NCBI GenBank assembly: GCA_035651155.1
Contig: DASRGG010000005.1
Span: forward strand, 78,602 to 142,601
From: CF-39 sp035651155
GTDB lineage: Bacteria; Chloroflexota; Limnocylindria; P2-11E
Reading direction: 5' to 3'
Length of the DNA: 64,000 nt
Numbering within the stretch: the stretch's first letter is position 1; each line of letters begins with the position of its first letter. Shown one piece after another: positions 16,986 through 26,011 of the stretch. A program made the position numbers and the translations under genes. The notes beneath the pieces are model-generated. The model did no database searches. It was not told where the DNA came from and saw nothing but the letters and a program-made list of their open reading frames with translations.

Positions 16986-19700
16986 TCATGGGACGAAGGT
17001 CACCGGGCGCGTCGCGCCCGCCCCGAACCAGCGGACACCTTCCGACACCAGATCGATCGTCGCCGACGCGGCGCCCGCGGGCACGGGGCCGAGCGCGACG
17101 GAGAGCGCGATCGTCTCGCCGGGCGCGACGTCGCGCGGCAGCGCGGTCCGCGGGCCGTCCCACACGAGGACGTTGCCGGCGGCGTCGTACCAGTGCACCG
17201 ACGCGCGCACCGGGGCGGGCCCGCCGGCGGTCCAGAGCGCGCTCGTGACGTTCGTGACCGTGGTCTGCGCGACCGGCGCCGCGCGCGACACCGACAGCGG
17301 ACCGGTCGGCAGCCGCGCGCGGTAGTCGGCGACGACGAGCAGCGGCACGTCGCCGGTCGCGATGCCGAGGCCGCTGAACCACGCGACGCCCTCGCGGACC
17401 AGGTCCACGCGCGCGCGATACGCGCCCGGCGCGAGCGGCGCGTCGACCGCGACCTGGTAGCTGCCCGACGCGCCCGGCGCGACGTCCGCGGCGAGCGCGG
17501 TGCGGGCGCCGTCCCAGAGGACGACGTTCCCGCTCGCGTCGACGACGTGCGCGGCGAGGCGCACGGGGTTCGCGCCGGCCGCGGGCCACGCGAGGATGCC
17601 GTCGTTGCGGACGCCGACCGTCACACTGGCGCGCTCGCCGGGAAGGAGCGTCGCGATCGCGCCCGGCGTGTACGAGGCCGCGAAGCCCGAGGTCACCGAG
17701 TAGGTGATGTCGCGCGTGGGAACGCCCTCGCCGCTGAACCACGACACGCCTTCCTGGACGAGGTCGAGCCGCAGCGTGTACGTGCCGAGATCGGCGGGCG
17801 CGCTGACCGGCAGCTGCACGGTAACGGTCTGCCCGGGTTGGACGTCGGCCGTGAATGGGGCCCGCGCCCCGTCCCAGAGCACGGTCGTGCCCCCGCGCAG
17901 CCAGTGGTAGGAGAGGCGGACCGGGTTCGCGCCGGCCGCGGCCCAGGATCGGGTCCCGGTGTTCACGAGCGTCACCGCGAGCGCCGTCGCGGGCGCGCCG
18001 CTGACGAGCGTCGCGCTGGTGGCGGTCGTCGCGTACGACGCGCCGAGGCCCGACCCGACCGCGACGGCGACGTCCGCGGGTGCCACGCCGTACGCGGAGA
18101 ACCAGCCGATGCCCTCGCGCACGAGGTCGAAGCGCAGCGTGTACGCGCCGCGCGTCGGCGGCGCGAGCACGGTCGCCGTGGTCGTGACGGTGGCGCCGGG
18201 CTGCACGTCGCTCGGCAGCGTCGCGCGGACGCCGTCCCAGACGACGACGTTGCCGTTCGCGTCGAGCCAGTGGTACGAGAGGTGGACGGGGTTCGTGCCG
18301 CCGGCGGCCCAGATGCCGGGCGACGTGTTCGTCAGCGTGACCTTCGCGCTGAAGAGGTCGCCGGAGGTCACCGAGCGCGCCACCGCGCTCGTGTCGTACC
18401 TCGCGCCGAAGGGCGGCAGCGTCGCGGTCACCGCGCGCAGCGCGTTGAGGCGCCCCGCCCCGTACGCGACGTCGGGGCCCGGCGGACCGAGGTCGTCGGC
18501 GGTGGACTCGAGGCGCTGCAGGACCTGCGTCGCGGTGAGGCTCGGGTCCATTCCCAGGAGGAGCGCGGCGAGGCCGGTCGCGAAGGGCGTCGCCTGCGAG
18601 GTGCCGGAGAACGCGGCGTAGCTCATCGAGCCGCCGCGGTCCGATTGGTACGTCGGGTAGTGCGGCGTCGTGCTCACGATGCGGACGCCCGGCGCCGACA
18701 CGCCGACCTGCGGGCCCTGCGTGGAGAACGGCGCGATCGTGTCGTCGGTGGAGGTCGCGCCGACCGCGAGCACGCCGGGATAGCCGGCCGGGTACTCGAC
18801 GAGGTTCCGCGTGTTGAGGCAGCGCGTCGACGCGACGCCGCAGTTGCCCGCGGCGGCGATGATGAGCACGTTGCGCTGGATCGCGTACTGCACGGCCGAC
18901 TGGAGCGTGCCGCTGTCGCTCGACGAGCCGAGGCTGATGTTGACCGCGCGCGCGCCGTGATCGACCGCGTACACGATCGCCTGCGCGATGTCCGAGATCG
19001 ATCCGCTGCCGGTGCAGTCGAGCGCCTTGATCGGAAGGATGCGCGCGTTCGGCGCGATGCCGACGATGCCGATCCCGTTGTTCGCGTCCGCGGCGATGAC
19101 CCCGGCGACGTGCGTGCCGTGTGAGTTGTCGTCCGTGCCGGCCGTGTCGGCGTTGCAGCCCGTCGCCTGCGCCGACAGGATCGTCGTCCCCGGAAGGACG
19201 ACGCCCGCGAGGTCGGGGTGGCCGGCGTCGACGCCGGTATCGATGACGGCGACGGTCGTCGGCGTGGTCGCGGTCACGAGGTCGCGCGCGCGATCGAGGA
19301 GGATCTTCCTCGCGCCCCACTGGCCGAGGCCGACGTACGGGTCGGTCGTCCAGAGCGGATCGTTCGGCGTGAAGTCGAGGTGCACGCGCGCGTCGTTCTC
19401 GACCCGCAGGACGCCGGGCCGCGCGGCCAGCGCCGCGAGGAGGACGGCGCCGTCGGCGCCGCGCTCGAGCGGCGCCGCGATGCGGGTCACGCCGATGCCG
19501 CGGAGCTCGACCTCCACGACGCCGCCCACCGCGGCCGCGGCGGCGGCATGGTCGGCGTCGGTCGTCCCGGCCGCGAACTGGACGAGGACGCGAACGGTCT
19601 CCGCCGGCACGGACGCCGCCCGAGCGGGCGACGGGCCGGCCGCCAGCATCGCGGCGACGACCAGGGCGATGCCGACCCGGCCGAGGGCGCTTCCGTGCAC
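16986..19700 (-). CDS. Secreted subtilisin-family serine protease with four Ig modules
   Basis: This 904-residue protein has a signal peptide at about 1-28. An inhibitor-I9-like propeptide follows (about 33-110), then a peptidase S8 domain (about 145-430). The catalytic triad is complete: D154 in AVIDTGVDAGHPD, H194 in DNSHGTHVAG and S368 in FSGTSQATPFA, with oxyanion N286 in AAAGNCG. Four NBR1-like Ig modules fill the C-terminal half, with VVVWDGVRATLPSDVQPG and DLVREGIGWFS signatures. It probably processes proteins at the cell surface. The GTG start is preceded by AATAAT seven bases upstream and no ribosome-binding site, so a leaderless transcript is possible. It follows mreC by 30 bases on the same strand. 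Confidence 0.88.
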   Translation of the reverse strand: MHGSALGRVGIALVVAAMLAAGPSPARAASVPAETVRVLVQFAAGTTDADHAAAAAAVGGVVEVELRGIGVTRIAAPLERGADGAVLLAALAARPGVLRVENDARVHLDFTPNDPLWTTDPYVGLGQWGARKILLDRARDLVTATTPTTVAVIDTGVDAGHPDLAGVVLPGTTILSAQATGCNADTAGTDDNSHGTHVAGVIAADANNGIGIVGIAPNARILPIKALDCTGSGSISDIAQAIVYAVDHGARAVNISLGSSSDSGTLQSAVQYAIQRNVLIIAAAGNCGVASTRCLNTRNLVEYPAGYPGVLAVGATSTDDTIAPFSTQGPQVGVSAPGVRIVSTTPHYPTYQSDRGGSMSYAAFSGTSQATPFATGLAALLLGMDPSLTATQVLQRLESTADDLGPPGPDVAYGAGRLNALRAVTATLPPFGARYDTSAVARSVTSGDLFSAKVTLTNTSPGIWAAGGTNPVHLSYHWLDANGNVVVWDGVRATLPSDVQPGATVTTTATVLAPPTRGAYTLRFDLVREGIGWFSAYGVAPADVAVAVGSGLGASYATTATSATLVSGAPATALAVTLVNTGTRSWAAAGANPVRLSYHWLRGGTTVLWDGARAPFTADVQPGQTVTVQLPVSAPADLGTYTLRLDLVQEGVSWFSGEGVPTRDITYSVTSGFAASYTPGAIATLLPGERASVTVGVRNDGILAWPAAGANPVRLAAHVVDASGNVVLWDGARTALAADVAPGASGSYQVAVDAPLAPGAYRARVDLVREGVAWFSGLGIATGDVPLLVVADYRARLPTGPLSVSRAAPVAQTTVTNVTSALWTAGGPAPVRASVHWYDAAGNVLVWDGPRTALPRDVAPGETIALSVALGPVPAGAASATIDLVSEGVRWFGAGATRPVTFVP

Positions 19701-19730
19701 AGAAGGATTATTCGACGCGGGGCCGGGAAG

Positions 19731-20573
19731 TTATGGGGTCGTCCGCACGACGAGCACGTTCTCGAGGCGGCGGAGGTCCACGGCCGGAGCGATGATCGCG
19801 CGTTGATACGCCGCCGCCTCCGCGTTCTGCAGCTGGACCACTTTCCCGATCACCAGTCCCTTCGGATACAGGGAGCGCAGCTCCTCGCCGAGCCCCAGGC
19901 CGGCCGTCACGACGACGTCGCCGGGCCGCACCTTCTCGGTCTGGAGGATCCATTCCATGATCAGCGCGTCCCCGTACTGGCCGCGGACGATGCCCGTCGC
20001 GCGCGATCCCTCCACCAGCGCGGAGAGCGTCGACGCCGGGTCCGTGACGAGGAGCACCTTGCTGTAGTTCGCGCCGGCCTCGGTGATGCGGCCCACCAGG
20101 CCCTGGTCCGACACGACCACGTGACCGGCCTTCACGCCCTCGTTCGTGCCGACGCCGAGCACGACGGTCGCGAGGATGTTCGAGGGGTCGCGCGCGATCA
20201 CGGTCGCGCGCACCGTGTCGAACGGCAGCGTCTTCGCGACCTCGCCCAGCTTCGCGGCCTGTTGCGCCGCGAACGCGGCCTCGCGCAGCTTCACGTTCTC
20301 GAGCGTGAGGCGGTCGACCTCCTCGCGGAGATTCGCGTTGTCCGCACGCAGGCGCTGGATCTCGGCGATCGCCTGCGTGAATTGGTTCACGGTGATGCCC
20401 GCGTCGGCGAGGACGCGCTGCACCGGCACGAGCAGCTCGGTGCCGGTCGTCGCGAGCGAGCGCAGCGGATCCCAGTTCCGCGCGAGGAGCAGGAGCGTGG
20501 ACACGACCAGCAGGGCCGCGAACGATCGGACGAAGCCGTTCTGGGCGCGGCGGGTCCGACCCAGGCTTGCCAC
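19731..20573 (-). CDS. mreC: Rod-shape-determining protein MreC
   Basis: This 280-residue protein has one N-terminal membrane helix (about 15-32, SFAALLVVSTLLLLARNW). A coiled coil spans about 62-100 (RLRADNANLREEVDRLTLEN). The two-barrel periplasmic/extracellular MreC domain follows, with ILATVVLGVGTNEGV, VVVSDQGLVGRI, VLLVTDPAS, RPGDVVVTAG and YPKGLVIGKV. MreC links the MreB filament to the wall synthesis enzymes. It lies 3 bases downstream of mreB. The next gene is the subtilisin-like protease instead of the usual mreD, and no pbp2 or rodA is present nearby. Confidence 0.93.
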   Translation of the reverse strand: MASLGRTRRAQNGFVRSFAALLVVSTLLLLARNWDPLRSLATTGTELLVPVQRVLADAGITVNQFTQAIAEIQRLRADNANLREEVDRLTLENVKLREAAFAAQQAAKLGEVAKTLPFDTVRATVIARDPSNILATVVLGVGTNEGVKAGHVVVSDQGLVGRITEAGANYSKVLLVTDPASTLSALVEGSRATGIVRGQYGDALIMEWILQTEKVRPGDVVVTAGLGLGEELRSLYPKGLVIGKVVQLQNAEAAAYQRAIIAPAVDLRRLENVLVVRTTP

Positions 20574-20576
20574 GCG

Positions 20577-21626
20577 CTACCGCGGCGCCATCTCGTAGGT
20601 CTCCATCACCAGGCTGCGGTCGTAGGTGACGAGATCCTCGAGGATCTTGCCGCACCCGCGCACCACGCACGTCAGCGGATCCTCCGCCACGTGCACGGCC
20701 ATCTGCGTCGCCTCGGCGACGCGCGTGTCGAGACCGCGCAAGAGGGCGCCGCCGCCCGCGAGGTAGATGCCCTGGTCCATGACGTCCGCGACGAGCTCGG
20801 GCGGCGTCTCCTCGATGGTGAGCTTGATCGCGTCGACGATCTGCTCCACCGACGGCTCGATGGCCTCGCGGATCTGCGCGCTCGTCACCTCGATCGATCG
20901 CGGCAGGCCCGTCAGCAGATCGCGGCCGCGGAAGAACGTGGAGACCTCTTCGTCGAGCGGGTACGCGGAGCCGATCGCGATCTTGATGTCCTCGGCGGTG
21001 CGCTCGCCCATGAGGAGATTGAACTCGCGCCGCGCGTACGCGACGATGTCGGCGTCCATCTCGTCGCCGCCGATGCGGATCGAGCGGGAGACGACGATGC
21101 CGCCGAGCGAGGTCACCGCGACCTCGGTCGTGCCGCCGCCGATGTCCACGATCATCGAGCCGGACGGCTCGTTCACCGGAAGACCCGCGCCGATCGCCGC
21201 GGCCATCGGCTCTTCCACCAGACGCGCCCAGCGCGCGCCGGCCTGCATCGCGGCGTCCTGCACCGCGCGCTTCTCCACCTCGGTCACACCCGACGGGATC
21301 CCGACGACGACGCGCGGTCGCGGAAAGAGCAGCGCGCGGTCGTGCACCTTGTCGATGTAGTGCTTGAGCATGAGCTCGGTCATGTCAGCGTCGCTGATGA
21401 CGCCGTCCTTCAGCGGACGGATCGCGACGATGCCGGCCGGCGTGCGACCGACCATGCGCTTCGCCTCGGCGCCGATCGCGAGCGGCGCGCCCGTGCGCAC
21501 GTCCTTCGCGACGACCGAGGGCTCGGCGATGACGATGCCGCGCCCACGCACCCAGACGAGCGTGTTCGCAGTGCCGAGGTCGATACCGATGTCACGTGAG
21601 AAGAGGCCGAACAGGCCATCGAGCAC
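20577..21626 (-). CDS. mreB: Rod-shape-determining actin homologue MreB
   Basis: This product of 349 residues contains the actin-fold phosphate-binding strand DIGIDLGTANTLVWVRGRG and the second phosphate motif SMIVDIGGGTTEVAV. EKRAVQDAAMQAGARWARLV, EEPMAAAIGAGLPV and IYLAGGGALLRGLD are also present. The start is taken as GTG 21626, preceded by GGAAGGG about 9 bases upstream, which gives the normal N-terminus VLDGLFGLFSRDIG. The frame runs open further upstream in unrelated sequence. MreB polymerises under the membrane and guides side-wall synthesis. A TATGCT -10-like hexamer lies 42-47 bases upstream (21668-21673). mreC follows at once. Confidence 0.95.
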   Translation of the reverse strand: MLDGLFGLFSRDIGIDLGTANTLVWVRGRGIVIAEPSVVAKDVRTGAPLAIGAEAKRMVGRTPAGIVAIRPLKDGVISDADMTELMLKHYIDKVHDRALLFPRPRVVVGIPSGVTEVEKRAVQDAAMQAGARWARLVEEPMAAAIGAGLPVNEPSGSMIVDIGGGTTEVAVTSLGGIVVSRSIRIGGDEMDADIVAYARREFNLLMGERTAEDIKIAIGSAYPLDEEVSTFFRGRDLLTGLPRSIEVTSAQIREAIEPSVEQIVDAIKLTIEETPPELVADVMDQGIYLAGGGALLRGLDTRVAEATQMAVHVAEDPLTCVVRGCGKILEDLVTYDRSLVMETYEMAPR

Positions 21627-21724
21627 GGCGAGCTGATTCCCTTCCGATGCGCAGCCGGATCGCTCGAAGCATAACGGCGTGTGAACGCGAAACGCGCGCG
21701 TGAGGCGCGCCGATCGGTCGGCTG

Positions 21725-23062
21725 CTAGTCGCGCGTCGTCGGCGTCGGCGTCCGATTGGGGGTCGGCGCGGGCGCGACGGTCGTGCCGGACGTGCGTGTC
21801 GACGTCGCGGTCGGTCGGATGGTCGCCGTCGGACGCGGCGTCGGGCGCGGCGTGGGCCGTGGCGTCGTCGGCCGCCGCGTGGGCGCGGGCGTGGCCGGAC
21901 GGCGGAAGACCGGAGCGCGTGTCGGGTCCGGCGCGGGCGCGCCGGGGACGAGGCGGGCCTCGCCGGCGCCCGACAGTCCGGAGAGGCGGATGGGCTGGTA
22001 GCGGCTGTCGTACGCGACGACGCGGTGGACGGCCCGCGGCGGCGTCTCCTCGTACACCCACATCGCGGTGTGCTCGGCGTTCGCCCAGGCCTCGAAGATC
22101 CGGATGTGCCCGAAATGGGCCGGATCGCGTCCGGTGGTGAGGTTCACCGCGTCTCCGGGCCGGAGGTCCTCCTTGCTGATCGGGAAGGACACGTTCCAGA
22201 TGGAGTCGGTGGTGTAGCGCGAGACGCCCCAGGTCCAGCTCACGTACGCCGAGCAGTCCATCCCGCCGGCGGTGGAGCTGCCGCCCCAGACGTAGCGGAG
22301 GCCGAGCAGGCTCGCGGCGCGCTCGAGGATGCGGTTGCGGATGGCGACGGTGGGGTCCGCGACGACGACGGCCGGCTCGGGCGCCGGAGGCGGTGGTGGC
22401 GGCGGGACGGGAGCGGGCGCGCTCGCGCCGCGCGGATCGCCGGTGAAGGTGCCGACGGCGGTGCGCAGCAGCGGCTCGAACGCGCTCCACGCGCCGTCGG
22501 CCGCGGCGGCGCGGACGACGAGGACGCGATCCGAATCGCGCGAGTAGAGGAACCGCGTGAGGACGTGCAGGCCTTCGTAGGTCGCCTCGTCCTCGCGCGT
22601 CGTGAAGTGCGGAACGCTGCCGAGCTCGCGGTCGCCGCGCACCGTCCGGTCCATCAGGAGGATGTCGCTGCCCTCGCGGGCGACGCCGACCGAGATGACG
22701 GCGGTGGCGTCGGCGATCAGGCCGCTCGTGACCGGGATCGGGGCGGCATACAGCCGCGGGTCGCCCACGCGGACCTGAAAGCGCGCGACCTCCTGGACCG
22801 GCTCGGGCGGGTCGGACACGGGGTTGAGCGCGGTGTCCGGGCTGCGCACCCAGCCGGCGGGTGGCGTGATCGAGATGCCGAGCTCGGCGTCCGCGAAGCG
22901 CTCGGTCCTGGGCAGGTCGGGGTCGCGCAGCTCGGTGGGCTGGACGTGCACGGGCGAGGTGATCGCGACGGCCTCGTCGAGCGCGCCCGCGTGGCGGGAG
23001 CCCGGCATCGGGGCGGCGACGACGAGGATGGCGGCGACGGCCAGCAGGGCACGCTGCGCCAC
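21725..23062 (-). CDS. Secreted NlpC/P60-type cysteine peptidase with Pro/Thr-rich tail
   Basis: The GTG at 23062 gives a clean signal peptide (AQRALLAVAAILVVAAP). The frame is open to TTG 23095 as well, and neither start has a clear ribosome-binding site. The product has about 445 residues. Residues ~40-215 form an unknown domain (ISITPPAGWVRSP and neighbouring strands). A proline-rich linker of nine Pro follows, then an NlpC/P60-like domain. This has LLGLRYVWGGSSTAGGMDCS (catalytic Cys), LRPGDAVNLTTG and HFGHIRIFEA (His). It would cut peptidoglycan stem peptides. The last ~70 residues are RPTPRPT-like repeats, suggesting wall attachment. It lies upstream of mreB on the same strand. Confidence 0.8.
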   Translation of the reverse strand: MAQRALLAVAAILVVAAPMPGSRHAGALDEAVAITSPVHVQPTELRDPDLPRTERFADAELGISITPPAGWVRSPDTALNPVSDPPEPVQEVARFQVRVGDPRLYAAPIPVTSGLIADATAVISVGVAREGSDILLMDRTVRGDRELGSVPHFTTREDEATYEGLHVLTRFLYSRDSDRVLVVRAAAADGAWSAFEPLLRTAVGTFTGDPRGASAPAPVPPPPPPPAPEPAVVVADPTVAIRNRILERAASLLGLRYVWGGSSTAGGMDCSAYVSWTWGVSRYTTDSIWNVSFPISKEDLRPGDAVNLTTGRDPAHFGHIRIFEAWANAEHTAMWVYEETPPRAVHRVVAYDSRYQPIRLSGLSGAGEARLVPGAPAPDPTRAPVFRRPATPAPTRRPTTPRPTPRPTPRPTATIRPTATSTRTSGTTVAPAPTPNRTPTPTTRD

Positions 23063-23141
23063 AGGGAAAAGGAAGGCTCCCACCTGGGCTACCAACGAAC
23101 CGAGCGGTGACGCGTTTCAGCCTGCGACGTGCTTGACACCG

Positions 23142-23810
23142 CTACGCCAGCGCGCCGGCGCGCCGCAGGCTCACCCAGCGGCCCGCGCCGAACACGAGAT
23201 GATCGACGACCTCGATGCCGAGCAGCCGTCCCGCGGCGACCGCGTCGCGCGTCGTCTTGATGTCGTCGCCCGACGGGGTCGGATCGCCGCTCGGATGGTT
23301 GTGCGCCAGGAGGATGCCGGGCGCGTTGCGGCGGACCGCGTCCCCGAAGAGCTCGGCGATGCGCACCGTCGTCCCCGACACGCTGCCGCGGTACAAAGGA
23401 GTGACCGCCACGAGGCGCTGCTTGCGCGAGAGCAGCGCGACGACGAGCGCCTCGCGCTCGAGATGCGCGAAGTGCGGCGCGAGCGCGACCGCGGCGAGCT
23501 CCGGCGTGTCGCACCGCTCGCCGTCCGCGCCGGCGATGACGACGCGCCGTCCGAGCTCGCACGCCGCGACGACGCGGCCCGCGGTCGCGGGACCGAGCCG
23601 CGCGCGCAGGCTCGCGACGTCGGCCTGACCGAGCGCGCGCAGTCCGCCCACCCCGCGCAGGAGCTCGTTCGCCATCACCAGCGCGGACCGCGCGCGCGTG
23701 CCGCTGCCGATGAGGAGGGCGAGGAGCTCGTCGTCGGAGAGCGCCTGCGCGCCGCGCGCGGCAAGCCGCTCGCGCGGACGCACGGACTCGGGCCACTCGT
23801 GGATCGGCAC
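23142..23810 (-). CDS. radC: RadC-family JAB/MPN-domain protein
   Basis: The GTG at 23810 is taken as start: it has AAGG nearby and gives the family's usual N-terminus (VPIHEWPESVRPRERL). The product is 222 residues, the normal length. The N-terminal part holds a helix-hairpin-helix-like region (ALSDDELLALLIGSGT). The C-terminal JAB domain carries the metal motif LLAHNHPSGDPTPSGDD and the upstream Glu region. The family is long associated with DNA repair but its biochemical role is not settled. The frame runs open 75 codons further upstream with only Arg/Pro-rich sequence. A small hairpin CCTGCC-N8-GGCAGG sits right at the start codon. Confidence 0.9.
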   Translation of the reverse strand: MPIHEWPESVRPRERLAARGAQALSDDELLALLIGSGTRARSALVMANELLRGVGGLRALGQADVASLRARLGPATAGRVVAACELGRRVVIAGADGERCDTPELAAVALAPHFAHLEREALVVALLSRKQRLVAVTPLYRGSVSGTTVRIAELFGDAVRRNAPGILLAHNHPSGDPTPSGDDIKTTRDAVAAGRLLGIEVVDHLVFGAGRWVSLRRAGALA

Positions 23811-23893
23811 CCTGCCTTGAGATCGGCAGGTCCTGCCTGGTCCGGAAAACCGGACCTCGCGGTCGCCGAGCTCGCGCGCCAGAAACGAGAGAA

Positions 23894-24268
23894 CGGACCT
23901 CTGACACCGGCGCGTTGCCGGCCGCCGAGCGCGACGACCGCCGGATGTGGGCGCTGCGCGCGGGATACCTGGTGGAGGGTGTCGTGCCGGTGGTACCGGC
24001 GGGCGTGCTCGCCGAAGCGTGGCACGGCGGCGCACGTCAGGCCAGGCTCGTTCAGCTCCTTGCGATGTGCGAGATCGAGGATCTGAACGAGCGGCGGGCG
24101 CGACAGGTCGGCGCGCTCGCGGCCGCGACGCGACACGACGACGTCGTGGACGTGAGCGTTGTGGAAGGGACGGCCCGTCGAGGCGATGGGATCGTGACGA
24201 CCGACCCCACCGACATCGCCGCGATCACGCATGCCGCGAACGCATCGATCCGGATCACGGTGATCTAG
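23894..24268 (+). pseudogene. PIN-domain protein lacking its start
   Basis: The frame encodes most of a PIN domain: SDTGALPAAERDDRRMWALR, then VVPVVPAGVLAEAWHGG, RQARLVQLLAMCEIEDL and GIVTTDPTDIAAITHAA. The DTGAL segment is where homologues have their first catalytic Asp, about 4 residues from the initiator Met. No ATG or GTG exists in frame before it; the first possible start (TTG 23915) lies after this Asp. The 5' end therefore seems truncated against radC, and no antitoxin precedes it. An octamer CGGACCTC occurs on both sides of the likely break (around 23850 and 23894). Confidence 0.6.
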
Positions 24269-24286
24269 CGTCCGGCAGGCCGCCGG

Positions 24287-24820
24287 CTACTGGCCGATCT
24301 TCTCCGTCGCGTCGCGCGCCGGGACCGCGCCCACGGCCCTGCCGCCGGCGTGCACGGTCCAGTCGCGCTCGTCGAAGTCCTTCGTGCAGAAGGGGCAGAT
24401 GTTCCATTCGGGACGGATGAGCTTCCCGCACGAGGGGCACTGCCGCTTCAGGCGGGTGCGGCAGGTGGGACAGAGGATGTAGTCGTCGTGCACGCGCTCC
24501 CGGCAGGTCGGACAGACGAGGCGCTGCTCCGCCTCCGCGAGGAGGCTCTCCTCCGCGAGCTGCCGCTCGTACGCCTCGCCGAGCGTCTCGCGCGGACGGA
24601 CGATGAGGTAGAGGAAGAGCCCGAGGATGTTGAGCACGACGACCATGAGGCCCGCGAGGTACGGCAGGATGACGTTCTCGGTCCGCTGCTGCGCGTCGCG
24701 CACCGTCCAGAACACCATCGCGAGGTAGAGCGCGACGACGTACAGGCCGGCGAATCGCACGCCGAGCTGCACGAACGGGTTGTTGACGAAGGCGGTCCAG
24801 AGACCACCGAGATCGGGCAT
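24287..24820 (-). CDS. Zinc-ribbon membrane protein
   Basis: This 177-residue protein has two predicted membrane helices at about 20-40 and 52-72 (FAGLYVVALYLAMVFWTV and YLAGLMVVVLNILGLFLYLI). A short basic/acidic linker follows. The cytoplasmic tail has four Cys pairs, CPTC, CPTC, CPSC and CPFC, which form a double zinc ribbon between about residues 102 and 142. Such small zinc-ribbon membrane proteins are common in Chloroflexota but have no known function. The start codon lies directly after the stop of the dehydratase gene (24821), so both are likely in one transcript. Confidence 0.75.
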   Translation of the reverse strand: MPDLGGLWTAFVNNPFVQLGVRFAGLYVVALYLAMVFWTVRDAQQRTENVILPYLAGLMVVVLNILGLFLYLIVRPRETLGEAYERQLAEESLLAEAEQRLVCPTCRERVHDDYILCPTCRTRLKRQCPSCGKLIRPEWNICPFCTKDFDERDWTVHAGGRAVGAVPARDATEKIGQ

Positions 24821-25885
24821 CTAGACCTCCGCGCGCGCCTGCTCGCCGCCTTCGGCCCTCACGCGCTCCCTCCAGTAATCAAGAACGTCGCGCAGCGTCT
24901 GCTCGAACGGGATCTTCGGCTCCCAGCCGGTCGCGGCGCGGAACTTCGTGGGGTCGGCCCACAGGATCGGGACGTCGCTCGGGCGCAGGCGCGCCGGATC
25001 CTCTTCGGTGCGGATCTTCACCTTGGCGTACGAGAGCAGCACGTCGAGCATCTCGCGGATGGTGTGCGTCCGACCGCTGCCGACGTTGTAGCTCTCCCCG
25101 GGCTCGGCCTTCTCGAGCGCGAGCCAGTAGGCGCGCACGATGTCGCGCACGTCCGAGAGGTCGCGCTTCGTCGTGAGATCGCCGTGCTTGATCACGGGCG
25201 GCAGGATGCCCGCCTCGATCTCGGCGATCTGCTTCGAGAACGTGCTGTCCGCGAAGACCGGACCCCGGCGCGGGCCGGTGTGGTTGAAGCCGCGCGTCAC
25301 GACGAGGTGCAGGCCGTACGACTTGAAGTACTGGTAGGCGAGCTTGTCCTGAGCAACCTTGCTCACCGCGTACGGCGAGAGCGGCCGCAGGGGGTTCGTC
25401 TCCTTCATCGGCACCTCGTCCGGGTGCACGAGGCCGTACTCCTCGCTCGATCCCGCGACGTGCATGCGGATCTGCGTGTCGTGCCGGCGGATCGACTCGA
25501 GGAGGTTGATCTGCGATTGGACGTTGATGTGGAACGTCGAGGCGGGCTCGTCGAAGCTCTCCTGCACGAAGGACTGCGCCGCGAGGTGGAAGATGCGCTC
25601 GGGCAGCACCGACGAGATGAGGTGCTCGACGGACCCGGCGTCGGTGAGGTCGCAGTACAGGAGCGTGACGCGCCCTTTCTTACCCTCGCCGCGCAGGGCC
25701 TGGCCGTCGGTGAAGCGCCCCTCGACGATGTCCACCTTGCGGGCGCGGCGGAGCGGCTCGAGGTTCTCCATGCGCGAGCGCCAGCGGAACGTTCCGTACA
25801 CCGCGACCTGCGGGTGTTCGGCGAGGAGGTACTCGGCGAGATGGCTGCCGGCCATGCCGGTGATGCCGGTGATCAGAACGCGCAC
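24821..25885 (-). CDS. gmd: GDP-mannose 4,6-dehydratase-type SDR enzyme
   Basis: This 354-residue extended short-chain dehydrogenase has the NAD(P)-binding motif GITGMAGSHLAEYL at residues 7-20. It has SSEEYG with the catalytic Ser/Thr region and PLSPYAVSKVAQDKL with the Tyr-x3-Lys pair. The substrate loop is RGFNHTGPRRGPVFADS. The C-terminus RPSDVPILWADPTKFRAATG is typical of GDP-mannose 4,6-dehydratase, which makes GDP-4-keto-6-deoxymannose for deoxysugars of surface glycans. A related reductase of the same fold cannot be excluded. ATG 25885 is preceded by AGGAGG-like sequence. No partner synthase lies nearby; the downstream gene encodes a zinc-ribbon membrane protein. Confidence 0.85.
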   Translation of the reverse strand: MRVLITGITGMAGSHLAEYLLAEHPQVAVYGTFRWRSRMENLEPLRRARKVDIVEGRFTDGQALRGEGKKGRVTLLYCDLTDAGSVEHLISSVLPERIFHLAAQSFVQESFDEPASTFHINVQSQINLLESIRRHDTQIRMHVAGSSEEYGLVHPDEVPMKETNPLRPLSPYAVSKVAQDKLAYQYFKSYGLHLVVTRGFNHTGPRRGPVFADSTFSKQIAEIEAGILPPVIKHGDLTTKRDLSDVRDIVRAYWLALEKAEPGESYNVGSGRTHTIREMLDVLLSYAKVKIRTEEDPARLRPSDVPILWADPTKFRAATGWEPKIPFEQTLRDVLDYWRERVRAEGGEQARAEV

Positions 25886-26011
25886 AGGAGGCGAAGCCTA
25901 GCAAAGCGGATGCCGCGGCTGGTCGCTTCCCGGTCTCGCGTGCTTGGCGAAGGCCCCTCGAGGTCGCGACCCACGAGCAGGTCGTTCCCTCCCGACGGGC
26001 AGACTACGCGG

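Noticed and set aside
13682..17248. 1188-codon open frame on the plus strand
   Set aside because: Antisense shadow of the SpoIID-type repeat gene; no domain recognised.
21820..21960. Possible CRISPR or structural DNA repeat in the NlpC/P60 gene
   Set aside because: The repeats are codon-level RPTPRPT protein repeats in a low-complexity tail, without spacers or constant direct repeats.
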